A DNA stretch of 34,463 nt. It comes from Oxalobacteraceae bacterium (GTDB lineage Bacteria; Pseudomonadota; Gammaproteobacteria; Burkholderiales; Burkholderiaceae_D). A program made the translations under genes and the position numbers. Of the stretch, positions 1 to 7,150 are shown piece after piece. The notes under the pieces were generated by a model. That model made no database searches. It was not told where the DNA came from and saw only the letters and a list, made by a program, of their open reading frames with translations. How positions within the stretch are numbered: the stretch's first letter is position 1; each line of letters opens with the position of its first letter. The DNA is taken from assembly GCA_027490725.1 (NCBI GenBank), contig JAIXXN010000048.1, positions 1 to 34,463 of the forward strand, read 5' to 3'.

Positions 1-446
1 TCCAGCATCTGTTCGTTGATGTAGGCACTGCGCCCCACCTGATCGTAGCTGAGCGGGCCATGTTTGATCAGCGTGGCGCCGCCACCTGCGCCACGGCGCG
101 TCAGGGCGCGCACCCGCGCTTCCAGCTCCGACAGGGCAAACGGTTTGGCCATGTAATCGTCGGCGCCCAGATCGAGGCCATTGACGCGCTGTTCGATGGA
201 GTCGGCCGCCGTCAGAATCAGTACCGGCAGGCGCGACTCGCGGGCGCGCAGGCGTCGCAGCACTTCCAGTCCGGACAGTTTGGGCAAACCCAGATCGAGA
301 ATCAGCAGATCGAATTCCTGGGTGGTCAGGGCGGTATCGGCTTCCTGTCCGTTGCCAACGCAATCGATGGCATAGCCGGACTGACGCAACGAGCGAGTCA
401 GCCCATCGGCCAGTACGCTGTCGTCTTCGGCAAGTAAAATACGCAT
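1..446 (-). CDS. OmpR/PhoB-family DNA-binding response regulator, partial (C-terminus beyond window)
   Basis: I translated the minus strand from the ATG at 444-446. The frame stays open to the window edge (about 148 residues). The protein starts MRILLAEDDSVLADGL. It has a receiver domain with the acidic pocket E7-D8-D9, phospho-acceptor D51 (in LILDLGLPKLSG), conserved T79 and K101 (in DDYMAKPF). The start of a linker toward a winged-helix domain follows at about 120. This matches the QseB/PmrA/TctD-like group of two-component regulators, which are phosphorylated by a membrane histidine kinase and bind promoter DNA. The DNA-binding domain itself is not in the window, so the subfamily is uncertain. 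It is divergent from recA, with about 160 bases between the start codons. A cognate kinase would be expected further left; that is inference. Confidence 0.9.
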   Translation of the reverse strand, partial: MRILLAEDDSVLADGLTRSLRQSGYAIDCVGNGQEADTALTTQEFDLLILDLGLPKLSGLEVLRRLRARESRLPVLILTAADSIEQRVNGLDLGADDYMAKPFALSELEARVRALTRRGAGGGATLIKHGPLSYDQVGRSAYINEQML

Positions 447-552
447 GTAAACACTCCGGCTGCACAAGCCCGTATTGTGTTGCATTTCGCGGCAAGTGGC
501 GAGTTTTTGTGAAAACTCAAAAATTGTTTAAAAATCGTGCTTGCATTAAGCA

Positions 553-568
553 CTGTTTTTTTATACAG
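553..568 (+). promoter_or_regulatory. LexA (SOS) box overlapping the recA promoter
   Basis: CTGTTTTTTTATACAG is a perfect CTGT-N8-ACAG palindrome, the known LexA operator form in gamma/beta-proteobacteria. It ends 41 bases before the recA ATG. A TATACA -10-like hexamer at 562-567 lies inside the box, and TTGCAT at 541-546 is a possible -35 (15-nt spacer, short). Repression by LexA occlusion of RNA polymerase, relieved on DNA damage, is inferred from the family. Confidence 0.88.
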
Positions 569-609
569 TACCACCTGTACGAACCGACCGACCTGGCTGA
601 GAGAACATT

Positions 610-1701
610 ATGGACGACAAAAAAACTGTATTACCTGCCGCTGAAAAAGCGAAGGCGCTGGCCGCCGCGCTGGCCCAGATTGAAAAGCAATTCGGCAAGG
701 GCTCCGTCATGCGTATGGACTCCAGCACGCCGATCGAAGAGGTACAAGTGGTGTCGACCGGCTCGCTCGGTCTGGATATCGCGCTGGGCGTGGGTGGTTT
801 GCCACGTGGCCGTGTGGTGGAAATCTACGGTCCTGAATCGTCGGGTAAAACCACGCTGACCCTGCAAACCATTGCGGAAATGCAGAAACTGGGCGGCACC
901 TGCGCGTTCATCGATGCCGAACACGCACTGGACGTCGGTTATGCCCAGAAGCTGGGTGTGAACCTGCACGAACTGCTGATTTCGCAGCCGGATACGGGTG
1001 AACAGGCACTGGAAATCTGCGATGCGCTGGTGCGCTCCGGCTCCGTGGATATGGTAGTGGTCGACTCCGTGGCCGCACTGACGCCACGCGCCGAGATCGA
1101 AGGCGATATGGGTGATTCGCTGCCGGGTCTGCAAGCGCGTCTGATGTCGCAGGCACTGCGCAAGCTGACCGGTTCCATCAACCGCACCAACACGCTGGTG
1201 ATCTTTATTAACCAGATCCGTATGAAGATCGGTGTCATGTTCGGTAGCCCTGAAACCACCACCGGCGGGAATGCGCTGAAGTTCTACGCTTCCGTGCGTC
1301 TGGATATCCGCCGCACCGGTTCGATCAAGTCGGGCGACGAAGTGATTGGTAACGAAACCAAGGTGAAAGTGGTCAAGAACAAGATCGCGCCACCCTTCAA
1401 GGAAGCCCACTTCGATATTCTGTACGGTGCAGGTACTTCCCGCGAAGGCGAGATTCTTGATCTGGGCGTCGAAGCGAAGATCGTCGAGAAATCCGGCTCC
1501 TGGTATAGCTACAACGGCGAGCGCGTCGGCCAGGGTAAGGACAATGCCCGTATCTTCCTGCAGGAACGTCCGGAACTGGCCTGGGAAATCGAAAACAAGG
1601 TGCGCGAGTCGCTGGGTGTGCGCGCACTGCCGCCACTGTCCGGTGACAAGGGCGACACGGTGGTGAAATTGAAACCTGTCAAAGGCGCTGACGCCGCGTA
1701 A
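610..1701 (+). CDS. recA: Recombinase RecA
   Basis: This is the DNA-dependent ATPase that forms filaments on single-stranded DNA, carries out homologous strand exchange and stimulates LexA self-cleavage. The protein has 363 residues, slightly longer than the E. coli protein (about 353). The Walker A motif GPESSGKTT is at residues 74-82. A Walker B-type strand [14 protein letters not shown] follows, then the L1/L2 DNA-binding region around [19 protein letters not shown]. The N-terminal helix starts at the ATG preceded by GAGAGAAC. The LexA box upstream fits SOS control. recX follows about 100 bases downstream beyond a hairpin. No truncation or odd residues are seen, and the identification is certain at family level. 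Confidence 0.99.
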   Translation: MDDKKTVLPAAEKAKALAAALAQIEKQFGKGSVMRMDSSTPIEEVQVVSTGSLGLDIALGVGGLPRGRVVEIYGPESSGKTTLTLQTIAEMQKLGGTCAFIDAEHALDVGYAQKLGVNLHELLISQPDTGEQALEICDALVRSGSVDMVVVDSVAALTPRAEIEGDMGDSLPGLQARLMSQALRKLTGSINRTNTLVIFINQIRMKIGVMFGSPETTTGGNALKFYASVRLDIRRTGSIKSGDEVIGNETKVKVVKNKIAPPFKEAHFDILYGAGTSREGEILDLGVEAKIVEKSGSWYSYNGERVGQGKDNARIFLQERPELAWEIENKVRESLGVRALPPLSGDKGDTVVKLKPVKGADAA

Positions 1702-1720
1702 TTCGCGTCGCACCGCAGTC

Positions 1721-1760
1721 AAACCACCGCCTTGCCTGTGCAAGCGGTGGTTTTGTTGTT
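1721..1760 (+). terminator. recA-recX intergenic hairpin with T-rich tail (partial terminator)
   Basis: The arms AAACCACCGC (1721-1730) and GCGGTGGTTT (1744-1753) are perfectly complementary. Inside, TTG (1732-1734) pairs with CAA (1741-1743) beside one bulged C. The tail is TTTTGTTGTTT. Its position between recA and recX matches the leaky recA terminator of E. coli, which lets a small share of transcripts read into recX. Leakiness here is inferred. Confidence 0.7.
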
Positions 1761-1798
1761 TATACAGTCAGAAATCAACGTCTAGGGAGGAAGTGGCG

Positions 1799-2254
1799 AT
1801 GGCAGCACCGCAGTTGAGTCTGAAAGCTCGCGCCCTGCGCTTTCTGTCGCAGCGCGAACACAGCCGGCTGGAACTGGGTCGCAAACTGGCCCGCTACGCC
1901 GAAGAGCACGACGATGTGGAAGCGCTGCTCGACCTGCTGGAAAAGAATCGCTGGCTGTCGCAGGAGCGTTTTTCCGAAGCGCTGATCCATCGCCGCTCGG
2001 CACGCTTCGGGAATGGCCGGATTGTGGCGGAATTACAAAGTCACGGTGTGCGCGGTGAGGAGCTGGACCGTCTGAAAGCGGGTCTGGCCGAGGATGAAAC
2101 GGCGCGTTGCGTGGAAGTCTGGCGCCGTAAGTTTGCCAGCGTGGCCGAAGATGCCCAGCAGCGCAACAGACAGATGCGCTTTCTGATGCAACGGGGCTTC
2201 TCCCAGCGCGCCATCCAGACGGCACTGAAAGGCAGCCCCGATTTCGAGGAATAG
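1799..2254 (+). CDS. recX: Regulatory protein RecX
   Basis: RecX binds RecA filaments and limits their extension. The protein has 151 residues, small and rich in charged helices, starting [20 protein letters not shown]. It has the helix-repeat pattern of Rec[10 protein letters not shown], then the [25 protein letters not shown] segment and a C-terminal [21 protein letters not shown] at 1793 is in frame six bases earlier. The AGGGAGG ribosome site at 1784-1790 stands 8 bases from the ATG at 1799 but only 2 from the GTG, so I chose the ATG. Placement directly after recA is the usual arrangement, and expression probably depends on read-through of the hairpin. Confidence 0.92.
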   Translation: MAAPQLSLKARALRFLSQREHSRLELGRKLARYAEEHDDVEALLDLLEKNRWLSQERFSEALIHRRSARFGNGRIVAELQSHGVRGEELDRLKAGLAEDETARCVEVWRRKFASVAEDAQQRNRQMRFLMQRGFSQRAIQTALKGSPDFEE

Positions 2255-2504
2255 TCTGCCGCATTGCACCATGCAATGTTTCTATAGCAGAAATACATTC
2301 TGTGAATTTCTTGTCAAAATCGCCTCAGATGGCAGAAATTGCGCGTCAAAACTTATGTTTGAGCGCAACAAATGGCCTCTATGTGCTACACTTTTGGGGT
2401 TTTTGCAGCGCCGCAGGTGCGGTAGTTGTCCGTAGAAGCTGCGGACACGTGCGTTCAGCACATGGCTGCTTACTAAATTTCCGTCGCGAGAGCGACATCG
2501 GTCT

Positions 2505-3089
2505 ATGTCCCTGTCAACCCCAGTTAACCGACGTGCGCTGCGGCACACGCGCGCAATTGCCGTCCAAGCGTACGCACGCGAGGATGGGCTGTGGGATCTT
2601 GACGCCCATATCACCGACATCAAACAGATCGACACCGTGCTGGCCTCTGGCCCGCGCGCCGCTGGCACTCCCCTGCATGACCTCTATTTGCGCCTGACGG
2701 TCGACCGTCAGCTGACCATCGTCGACGCCGAAGCCGTGTCCGATGCCGTGCCTTATCCCGGCCATTGCGATAGCATCGGCCCGGCTTACCGCACGCAACT
2801 GGTGGGCTTGAACCTGATGCAGGGTTTCCGTCAGCAACTCAAAGCACGACTGGCCGGCATCTCCGGCTGCACCCACCTGACCGAACTGGCGCAGATTCTG
2901 CCCACGGCGGCGGTGCAAGCGTTTGCCAATGACGTCTGGGCCACCAATGATGCGGCCACCGAAGACCATGGCACGCCCCGTGAAAAACCGTTTCAATTGG
3001 ATAAATGCCATGCCCTGCGCACCGATGGTGGGGCGGTAGCACAGTTTTACCCGCGCTGGGTGGTCAAAGCAGCACCGAGCAGCGCGTAG
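2505..3089 (+). CDS. DUF2889 domain protein
   Basis: This 194-residue protein has no known function. It carries the conserved blocks I associate with DUF2889: AYAREDGLWDLDAHITDIK near residue 23, IHDL-type PLHDLYLRLTVDR near 60, AEAVSDAVPYPG near 78, GCTHLTELAQILPT near 125, and a C-terminal CHAL...VAQFYPRW. It has no signal peptide or membrane segment. It sits between recX and sucC, a neighbourhood where this family often occurs in beta-proteobacteria. The 250 bases before it contain no gene. A TGCTACACT extended -10-like element lies at 2384-2392, without a convincing -35. The start ATG has a poor ribosome site, so the exact start is less sure than the family. Confidence 0.85.
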   Translation: MSLSTPVNRRALRHTRAIAVQAYAREDGLWDLDAHITDIKQIDTVLASGPRAAGTPLHDLYLRLTVDRQLTIVDAEAVSDAVPYPGHCDSIGPAYRTQLVGLNLMQGFRQQLKARLAGISGCTHLTELAQILPTAAVQAFANDVWATNDAATEDHGTPREKPFQLDKCHALRTDGGAVAQFYPRWVVKAAPSSA

Positions 3090-3167
3090 CAATCTCTGCT
3101 TGCAGAAGCGATTTTTTTTCGTAGTATCAACCGATTTTTACACATCAGCATCAGAAGGGAAGCCAGC

Positions 3168-4337
3168 ATGAAAATCCATGAGTATCAAGGCAAAGAAATC
3201 CTCCGGAAATACGGAGTGACGGTTCCGCGCGGTATCCCGTGCATGTCCGTTGAAGACGCAGTCAAAGCTGCTGAAACCTTGGGCGGCCCGGTCTGGGTTG
3301 TGAAGGCACAAATCCACGCCGGTGGCCGTGGTAAAGGCGGCGGCGTGAAAGTTGCCAAGTCGCTGGAACAAGTTAAAGAATACGCTGACCAGATCATGGG
3401 CATGCAGCTGGTGACTCACCAGACCAGCCCGGAAGGCCAGAAAGTTCGTCGTCTGCTGGTTGAAGAAGGCGCCGACATCAAGAAAGAACTGTACGTTTCG
3501 CTGGTCACCGACCGCGTCAGCCAGCGCGTTGTGCTGATGGCCTCGTCGGAAGGCGGCATGGACATCGAAGAAGTCGCTGAATCGCACCCAGAACTGATCC
3601 ACACCATCGCTATCGATCCAGCTGTTGGCCTGACCGACGCGGAAGCCGCTGGCATCGCTGCAAAAATCGGCGTACCAGAAGCTTCGATCGCTGACGCCGT
3701 CACCAACCTGCAAGGCCTGTACAAAGCCTACTGGGAAACCGACGCATCGCTGGCCGAAATCAACCCACTGATCCTGACCGGTTCGGGTAAAGTAATCGCG
3801 CTGGACGCCAAGTTCAACTTCGACGCTAACTCGCTGTTCCGTCAACCAGAAATCGTCGCTTACCGCGATCTGGACGAAGAAGATCCAGCTGAAGTTGAAG
3901 CATCGAAATTCGATCTGGCTTACATCTCGCTCGACGGTAACATCGGCTGCCTGGTGAACGGCGCTGGTCTGGCCATGGCTACCATGGACACCATCAAACT
4001 GTTCGGCGGCGAACCAGCCAACTTCCTGGACGTAGGCGGTGGTGCTACGGCTGAGAAAGTGACCGAAGCGTTCAAGATCATGCTGAAAAACCCAGGTCTG
4101 AAAGCGATTCTGGTGAACATCTTCGGCGGCATTATGCGTTGCGACGTGATCGCCGAAGGCGTGATCACCGCAGTCAAAGCCGTGTCGCTGAACGTGCCAC
4201 TGGTGGTGCGCATGAAGGGCACCAACGAAGATCTGGGCAAGAAGATGCTGGCCGATTCCGGTCTGCCTATCATCGCAGCCGACACCATGGAAGATGCAGC
4301 CAAGAGCGTCGTTGCCGCTGCTGCCGGTCAAGCTTAA
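3168..4337 (+). CDS. sucC: Succinate-CoA ligase (ADP-forming), beta subunit
   Basis: Together with SucD this enzyme interconverts succinyl-CoA and succinate with substrate-level ATP formation in the TCA cycle (cytoplasm). The protein has 389 residues, the usual length. The N-terminal ATP-grasp fold starts [18 protein letters not shown] nucleotide-binding segment [15 protein letters not shown] lies near residues 45-60. The C-terminal ligase half contains [16 protein letters not shown] near 321. Ribosome site AAGGGA precedes the ATG. A weak promoter is possible (TTGCAG 3100-3105, 16-nt gap, TAGTAT 3122-3127). sucD follows after 13 bases, so the two form an operon and make an alpha2beta2 or alpha-beta complex. 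Codon use is strongly biased, as in highly expressed genes. Confidence 0.98.
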   Translation: MKIHEYQGKEILRKYGVTVPRGIPCMSVEDAVKAAETLGGPVWVVKAQIHAGGRGKGGGVKVAKSLEQVKEYADQIMGMQLVTHQTSPEGQKVRRLLVEEGADIKKELYVSLVTDRVSQRVVLMASSEGGMDIEEVAESHPELIHTIAIDPAVGLTDAEAAGIAAKIGVPEASIADAVTNLQGLYKAYWETDASLAEINPLILTGSGKVIALDAKFNFDANSLFRQPEIVAYRDLDEEDPAEVEASKFDLAYISLDGNIGCLVNGAGLAMATMDTIKLFGGEPANFLDVGGGATAEKVTEAFKIMLKNPGLKAILVNIFGGIMRCDVIAEGVITAVKAVSLNVPLVVRMKGTNEDLGKKMLADSGLPIIAADTMEDAAKSVVAAAAGQA

Positions 4338-4350
4338 TTAAGGAATCAAC

Positions 4351-5232
4351 ATGTCCATTCTGATCAATAAAGACACCAAAGTTGTTACCCAGGGGATTAC
4401 CGGTAAAACCGGCCAATTCCACACCCGCGGCTGCCGCGACTACGCGAACGGCAAAAACTGCTTCGTCGCAGGCGTGAATCCGAAGAAAGCCGGCGAAGAT
4501 TTCGAAGGCATTCCTATTTTCGCTAACGTTACCGAAGCGAAAAAAGAAACCGGCGCCAACGTGTCGGTAATCTACGTACCACCAGCAGGCGCAGCTGCCG
4601 CGATCTGGGAAGCCGTAGAAGCTGAAATGGATCTGGCCATCTGCATTACCGAAGGCATTCCAGTCCGTGACATGATGGCTCTGAAAGACCGCATGGCTAA
4701 AGCTGGTTCGAAAACCCTGCTGCTGGGCCCTAACTGCCCAGGTCTGATTACCCCGGACGAAATCAAGATCGGCATCATGCCAGGCCACATCCACCGTAAA
4801 GGTCGTATCGGCGTGGTATCGCGCTCGGGTACCCTGACGTATGAAGCAGTGGGTCAGCTGACCGCACTGGGTCTGGGCCAATCGTCGGCAGTTGGTATCG
4901 GTGGTGACCCGATCAACGGTCTGAAGCACATCGACGTCATGAAGATGTTCAATGACGATCCTGATACCGACGCTGTGATCATGATCGGCGAAATCGGTGG
5001 TCCGGACGAAGCCAACGCGGCTTACTGGATCAAAGAAAACATGAAAAAACCAGTGGTCGGCTTCATCGCCGGTGTTACCGCTCCTCCGGGCAAGCGCATG
5101 GGCCACGCCGGCGCGCTGATCTCCGGCGGTGCTGACACGGCACAAGCCAAACTGGAAATCATGGAAGCTTGCGGTATCACCGTGACCAAAAATCCATCGG
5201 AAATGGCACGTCTGCTGAAAGCCATGCTGTAA
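4351..5232 (+). CDS. sucD: Succinate-CoA ligase, alpha subunit
   Basis: The alpha subunit binds CoA and carries the phospho-histidine intermediate. The protein has 293 residues. The CoA-binding Rossmann segment is at the N-terminus (TKVVTQGITGKTGQFHT). The active-site loop is GHAGALISGG, with His252 equivalent to the phosphorylated His246 of E. coli. The signature GPNCPGLITP is present near residue 129. It is preceded by AAGGAATCAAC, a good ribosome site. It follows sucC closely and is ended by a strong terminator, so sucCD is a compact two-gene unit. Confidence 0.98.
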   Translation: MSILINKDTKVVTQGITGKTGQFHTRGCRDYANGKNCFVAGVNPKKAGEDFEGIPIFANVTEAKKETGANVSVIYVPPAGAAAAIWEAVEAEMDLAICITEGIPVRDMMALKDRMAKAGSKTLLLGPNCPGLITPDEIKIGIMPGHIHRKGRIGVVSRSGTLTYEAVGQLTALGLGQSSAVGIGGDPINGLKHIDVMKMFNDDPDTDAVIMIGEIGGPDEANAAYWIKENMKKPVVGFIAGVTAPPGKRMGHAGALISGGADTAQAKLEIMEACGITVTKNPSEMARLLKAML

Positions 5233-5258
5233 TCACAGCCTGACTGTCAGACATCAGG

Positions 5259-5286
5259 AAGGGGAGCCCAGGCTCCCCTTTTTTTG
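5259..5286 (+). terminator. Intrinsic terminator of sucCD
   Basis: AAGGGGAGCC (5259-5268) pairs perfectly with GGCTCCCCTT (5271-5280) and runs into seven or more T residues. It lies 26 bases after the sucD stop. Confidence 0.92.
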
Positions 5287-5393
5287 TTTCCGGCACTGAC
5301 AAAAATTGTCAGTGCCGGAAAATGGCAGGACATTTTGTGCGGGACTGACAAAAAACGGCAGTCAGCGCGGCGCAAAGTGACAGATTTCGTCAG
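5287..5393 (+). promoter_or_regulatory. Putative enhancer region of the pilin gene: perfect inverted repeat plus repeated TGTCAG/CTGACA half-sites
   Basis: A 15-bp perfect inverted repeat, with left arm 5287-5301 and right arm 5307-5321, contains CTGACA and TGTCAG facing each other. Further copies follow: CTGACA 5345-5350, AGTCAG 5360-5365, TGACAG 5378-5383 and CGTCAG 5388-5393. The cluster lies 32-138 bases upstream of the sigma-54 -24 element, the usual distance for an enhancer-binding protein. PilR is the expected activator of pilin genes; assigning these sites to PilR is inference. The hairpin has no T tail, so it is not a good terminator. Confidence 0.55.
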
Positions 5394-5423
5394 AAAAATG
5401 CGCATAATCCCAGTTTGTGGAGC

Positions 5424-5439
5424 TGGCACGCTGCTTGCT
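5424..5439 (+). promoter_or_regulatory. Sigma-54 (RpoN) promoter of the pilin gene
   Basis: TGGCACGCTGCTTGCT matches the consensus TGGCAC-N5-TTGCW at every conserved position, with GG at 5425-5426 (-24) and GC at 5437-5438 (-12). Transcription would start near 5450, leaving about a 40-base leader before the pilin ATG. RpoN-dependent pilA transcription is established in Pseudomonas and other proteobacteria. Confidence 0.9.
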
Positions 5440-5490
5440 CGATAGAAAGCGTAGGCAACAACTTTTGTTCAACACACACCGGAGTCAAAA

Positions 5491-5958
5491 ATGAAAACCA
5501 TGCACATGATGAAAAAACAAGCACAAGCCGGCTTCACCCTGATCGAACTGATGATCGTTGTGGCCATTATCGGCATTCTGGCCGCCGTGGCAATTCCTGC
5601 CTACAGCAACTACACCGTCAAAGCCAAGATGGCGAATGCCCAGGGCGCGATCGATTCGATCAAGTCGGCCGTGGCACTGTGTGCCCAGGAAGGTGGCGGC
5701 GAACTGACCGGTTGCGACTCTGGCTTGAAAGGCGTACCAACCTTCACCGAAACCAAAGAAGTCAAATCGGTCGCCGTCAAGGATGGCGTGATTGTCGAAA
5801 CCTTCTCGACCGGCGTGGGTAAAAATATCGATGGCGAAACCGCCACCTTCACCCCGACCATCGCTGCTGGCGCCGCGAACGTCACCTGGAACGTGACCAC
5901 CACCGTGTCCAACGATGCTGCCAAAGAAGCACTGACCAAAAACAACGTAACCCCTTAA
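5491..5958 (+). CDS. pilA: Type IV major pilin (PilA-like)
   Basis: This is the structural subunit of type IV pili, used in adhesion, twitching motility and DNA uptake. The protein has 155 residues. A 14-residue positively charged leader ends in Gly14. The prepilin peptidase site is [19 protein letters not shown], giving mature Phe1 and the essential Glu5. A hydrophobic alpha-1 helix runs to about residue 36, followed by a [13 protein letters not shown] segment and a globular beta domain. The only two cysteines (64 and 75) lie just after the helix (ALC...TGC) rather than at the C-terminus, so a C-terminal D-loop disulfide is absent. GGAG sits 6 bases before the ATG at 5491. The gene stands alone between terminators and is driven by the sigma-54 promoter. 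Confidence 0.95.
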   Translation: MKTMHMMKKQAQAGFTLIELMIVVAIIGILAAVAIPAYSNYTVKAKMANAQGAIDSIKSAVALCAQEGGGELTGCDSGLKGVPTFTETKEVKSVAVKDGVIVETFSTGVGKNIDGETATFTPTIAAGAANVTWNVTTTVSNDAAKEALTKNNVTP

Positions 5959-5975
5959 TTTCCGGCTTACGTATG

Positions 5976-6007
5976 AAAAAAAACCGGCTCTCGAGCCGGT
6001 TTTTTTT
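5976..6007. terminator. Bidirectional terminator between pilA and the PilZ gene
   Basis: An A-run (5976-5983), CCGGCTC (5984-5990), GAGCCGG (5993-5999) and a T-run (6000-6007) form a symmetric hairpin that can end transcription from both strands. It lies 17 bases after the pilA stop and 17 bases from the end of the convergent PilZ gene. Confidence 0.92.
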
Positions 6008-6024
6008 CGTCTACATGGGATCGC

Positions 6025-6735
6025 TCAGACGATTTTCTGGCGATCCGCGATCAGCGCTTCATAGGTCAGATTCTGCAGCATGGTGTGGTGCATCGGGTCG
6101 AGGTCGACGAATTGCACACCATAGGTGAACACCTCCGGCTGCTCGGTATTGGCAGGCTTGACGACGTTGATGTTGCGGATGGTGGCGTTGGGATTGATCC
6201 GCACCTGACGGTTGCCGGGCTGGGCGATCAGGTAGAACGACAGGCCGACTTCGCCGCCATCGTCGGCCAGCGGTTTGGGCGATTCGATCAGGGCGCCCGA
6301 GACACTCAGGTTGACCAGGAATACCGAGGTACTGCCGGTGGCCGAAGTCACCTGCGCGGGAATATCGACCTTGACCCGCATCGCCGTGCGCAAGCTGGTG
6401 CCCTGAATCGACACCGGGAAAGACAGGTGGACGTAGAACATCGGGCGCGGGAACACGCGCTGCACTACGCACGAGAAAGAACACACGTTGACGCCCGAGA
6501 ACACCCGGATGGTCAGTTTGTCGCCATCATTGACGGCAATCGGCGCGCCACTCTCGAACGGGATTTTGACGATCATGTATTCGTCTTTGACCCAGCCGAC
6601 CAGTGTGGAAAAATGCTGGATGGGCTTGATGGTGCGATGCGTGATGAACTGGATCCGGCTGCCAACCTGCAAATTCATCTGCTCGAACTCATACTCCTGA
6701 GTCTTGCCTTCGTTCGGTGGAGGGTTGCTGCTCAT
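6025..6735 (-). CDS. Flagellar brake / YcgR-like protein with PilZ domain (c-di-GMP receptor)
   Basis: The protein has 236 residues. The N-terminal YcgR-type beta domain is at about 18-108 (MNLQVGSRIQFITH...FYVHLSFPVSIQ). The C-terminal PilZ domain holds both c-di-GMP-binding motifs: RxxxR as R116-TAM-R120 and the (D/N)xSxxG motif as N142-LSVS-G147. YcgR proteins slow flagellar rotation when c-di-GMP rises; related ones affect pili and polysaccharide. An in-frame ATG exists further upstream (6864), but the likely -10/-35 promoter lies inside that extension, so I chose the ATG at 6733-6735. It is convergent with the pilin gene. A role in pilus or surface behaviour is inference from position. 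Confidence 0.88.
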   Translation of the reverse strand: MSSNPPPNEGKTQEYEFEQMNLQVGSRIQFITHRTIKPIQHFSTLVGWVKDEYMIVKIPFESGAPIAVNDGDKLTIRVFSGVNVCSFSCVVQRVFPRPMFYVHLSFPVSIQGTSLRTAMRVKVDIPAQVTSATGSTSVFLVNLSVSGALIESPKPLADDGGEVGLSFYLIAQPGNRQVRINPNATIRNINVVKPANTEQPEVFTYGVQFVDLDPMHHTMLQNLTYEALIADRQKIV

Positions 6736-6801
6736 GCAAATTCTTTCTCGTATGCGCCAGTCGGCAGCGGAAATCCTGCGAAAATTACCTCTGTGGAACT
6801 G

Positions 6802-6830
6802 ATTATATACGCGAGGCGGCGCAGTAACAA
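6802..6830 (-). promoter_or_regulatory. Sigma-70 promoter of the PilZ/YcgR gene
   Basis: Read on the minus strand, TTGTTA (6830-6825) is followed by a 17-base spacer and a perfect TATAAT (6807-6802). Transcription would start near 6795, leaving a leader of about 60 bases before the ATG at 6735. This supports the shorter PilZ protein. Confidence 0.7.
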
Positions 6831-6997
6831 TCAGACAATATGAGGTGTTGACCCGCAGGTGCACAAATGGCGCAGCACCACAGCATGGCTTGAGAACGCG
6901 GTAAGCGATCCGCTTTCTGGCGCCGAGCGAGAAATTGTCTTGTCAGTACGATGCTGATGGCGTGCTAGGAGTGCTTGAAGCGCTTGGAGCGCATGGC

Positions 6998-7040
6998 GGG
7001 AACCGGGAACCCGGTGCCGGAACCGGGTGCCGGAACCGGG
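6998..7040 (+). repeat. GGAACCGG-rich short tandem repeat in a gene-free stretch
   Basis: The 13-base unit GGTGCCGGAACCG occurs twice in perfect tandem (7013-7025, 7026-7038), preceded by degenerate GGGAACC copies from 6998. The surrounding 6831-7150 has no supportable gene on either strand: its open frames lack family resemblance and ribosome sites. Apart from this repeat and the inverted repeat at 7093-7130, I see nothing in it. Confidence 0.75.
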
Positions 7041-7092
7041 CCGCGTTGCTAACTGGCAGGGAGAGGGCGTTGACCGCGTGCGGCGTTGAGGA

Positions 7093-7130
7093 GGACCGTG
7101 GCAGCCGTTGTCACGGCATCGGCCACGGCC
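7093..7130 (-). terminator. Nested inverted repeat downstream of the PEP-CTERM gene (possible terminator without T tract)
   Basis: On the minus strand, GGCCGTGGC and GCCACGGTC form an outer 9-bp stem with one G-U pair. Inside it GCCGT and ACGGC form a second stem. It lies about 20 bases past the stop at 7151. No T run follows, so a transcriptional role is doubtful. Confidence 0.35.
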
Positions 7131-7150
7131 GCCTGAAACGAGCTCTGCTA

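Noticed and set aside
60..437. 125-residue plus-strand frame at the left edge
   Set aside because: Antisense shadow of the response regulator, which has all receiver-domain residues on the minus strand.
631..1743. 370-residue open frame antisense to recA
   Set aside because: Exact shadow of recA codons; the His/Gln/Arg-rich product matches no family and has no ribosome site.
1755..1772. Second LexA box before recX
   Set aside because: Only the ACAG half of CTGT-N8-ACAG is present near 1764-1768; the other half does not match.
3138..4331. 397-residue open frame antisense to sucC
   Set aside because: Caused by strong codon bias in sucC; the Phe/His/Gln-rich product has no domain pattern.
5287..5321. 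Second terminator for sucCD
   Set aside because: The stem is perfect, but neither strand has a T run after it, and a complete terminator already lies at 5259-5286.
5415..5822. 135-residue frame overlapping the pilin gene
   Set aside because: Wrong frame of pilA, starting upstream of the predicted transcription start; no family resemblance.
6736..6864. N-terminal extension of the PilZ protein from the upstream ATG at 6864
   Set aside because: The extension (rich in Arg/Tyr, no domain) covers a TTGTTA-N17-TATAAT promoter; the ATG at 6735 fits family length.
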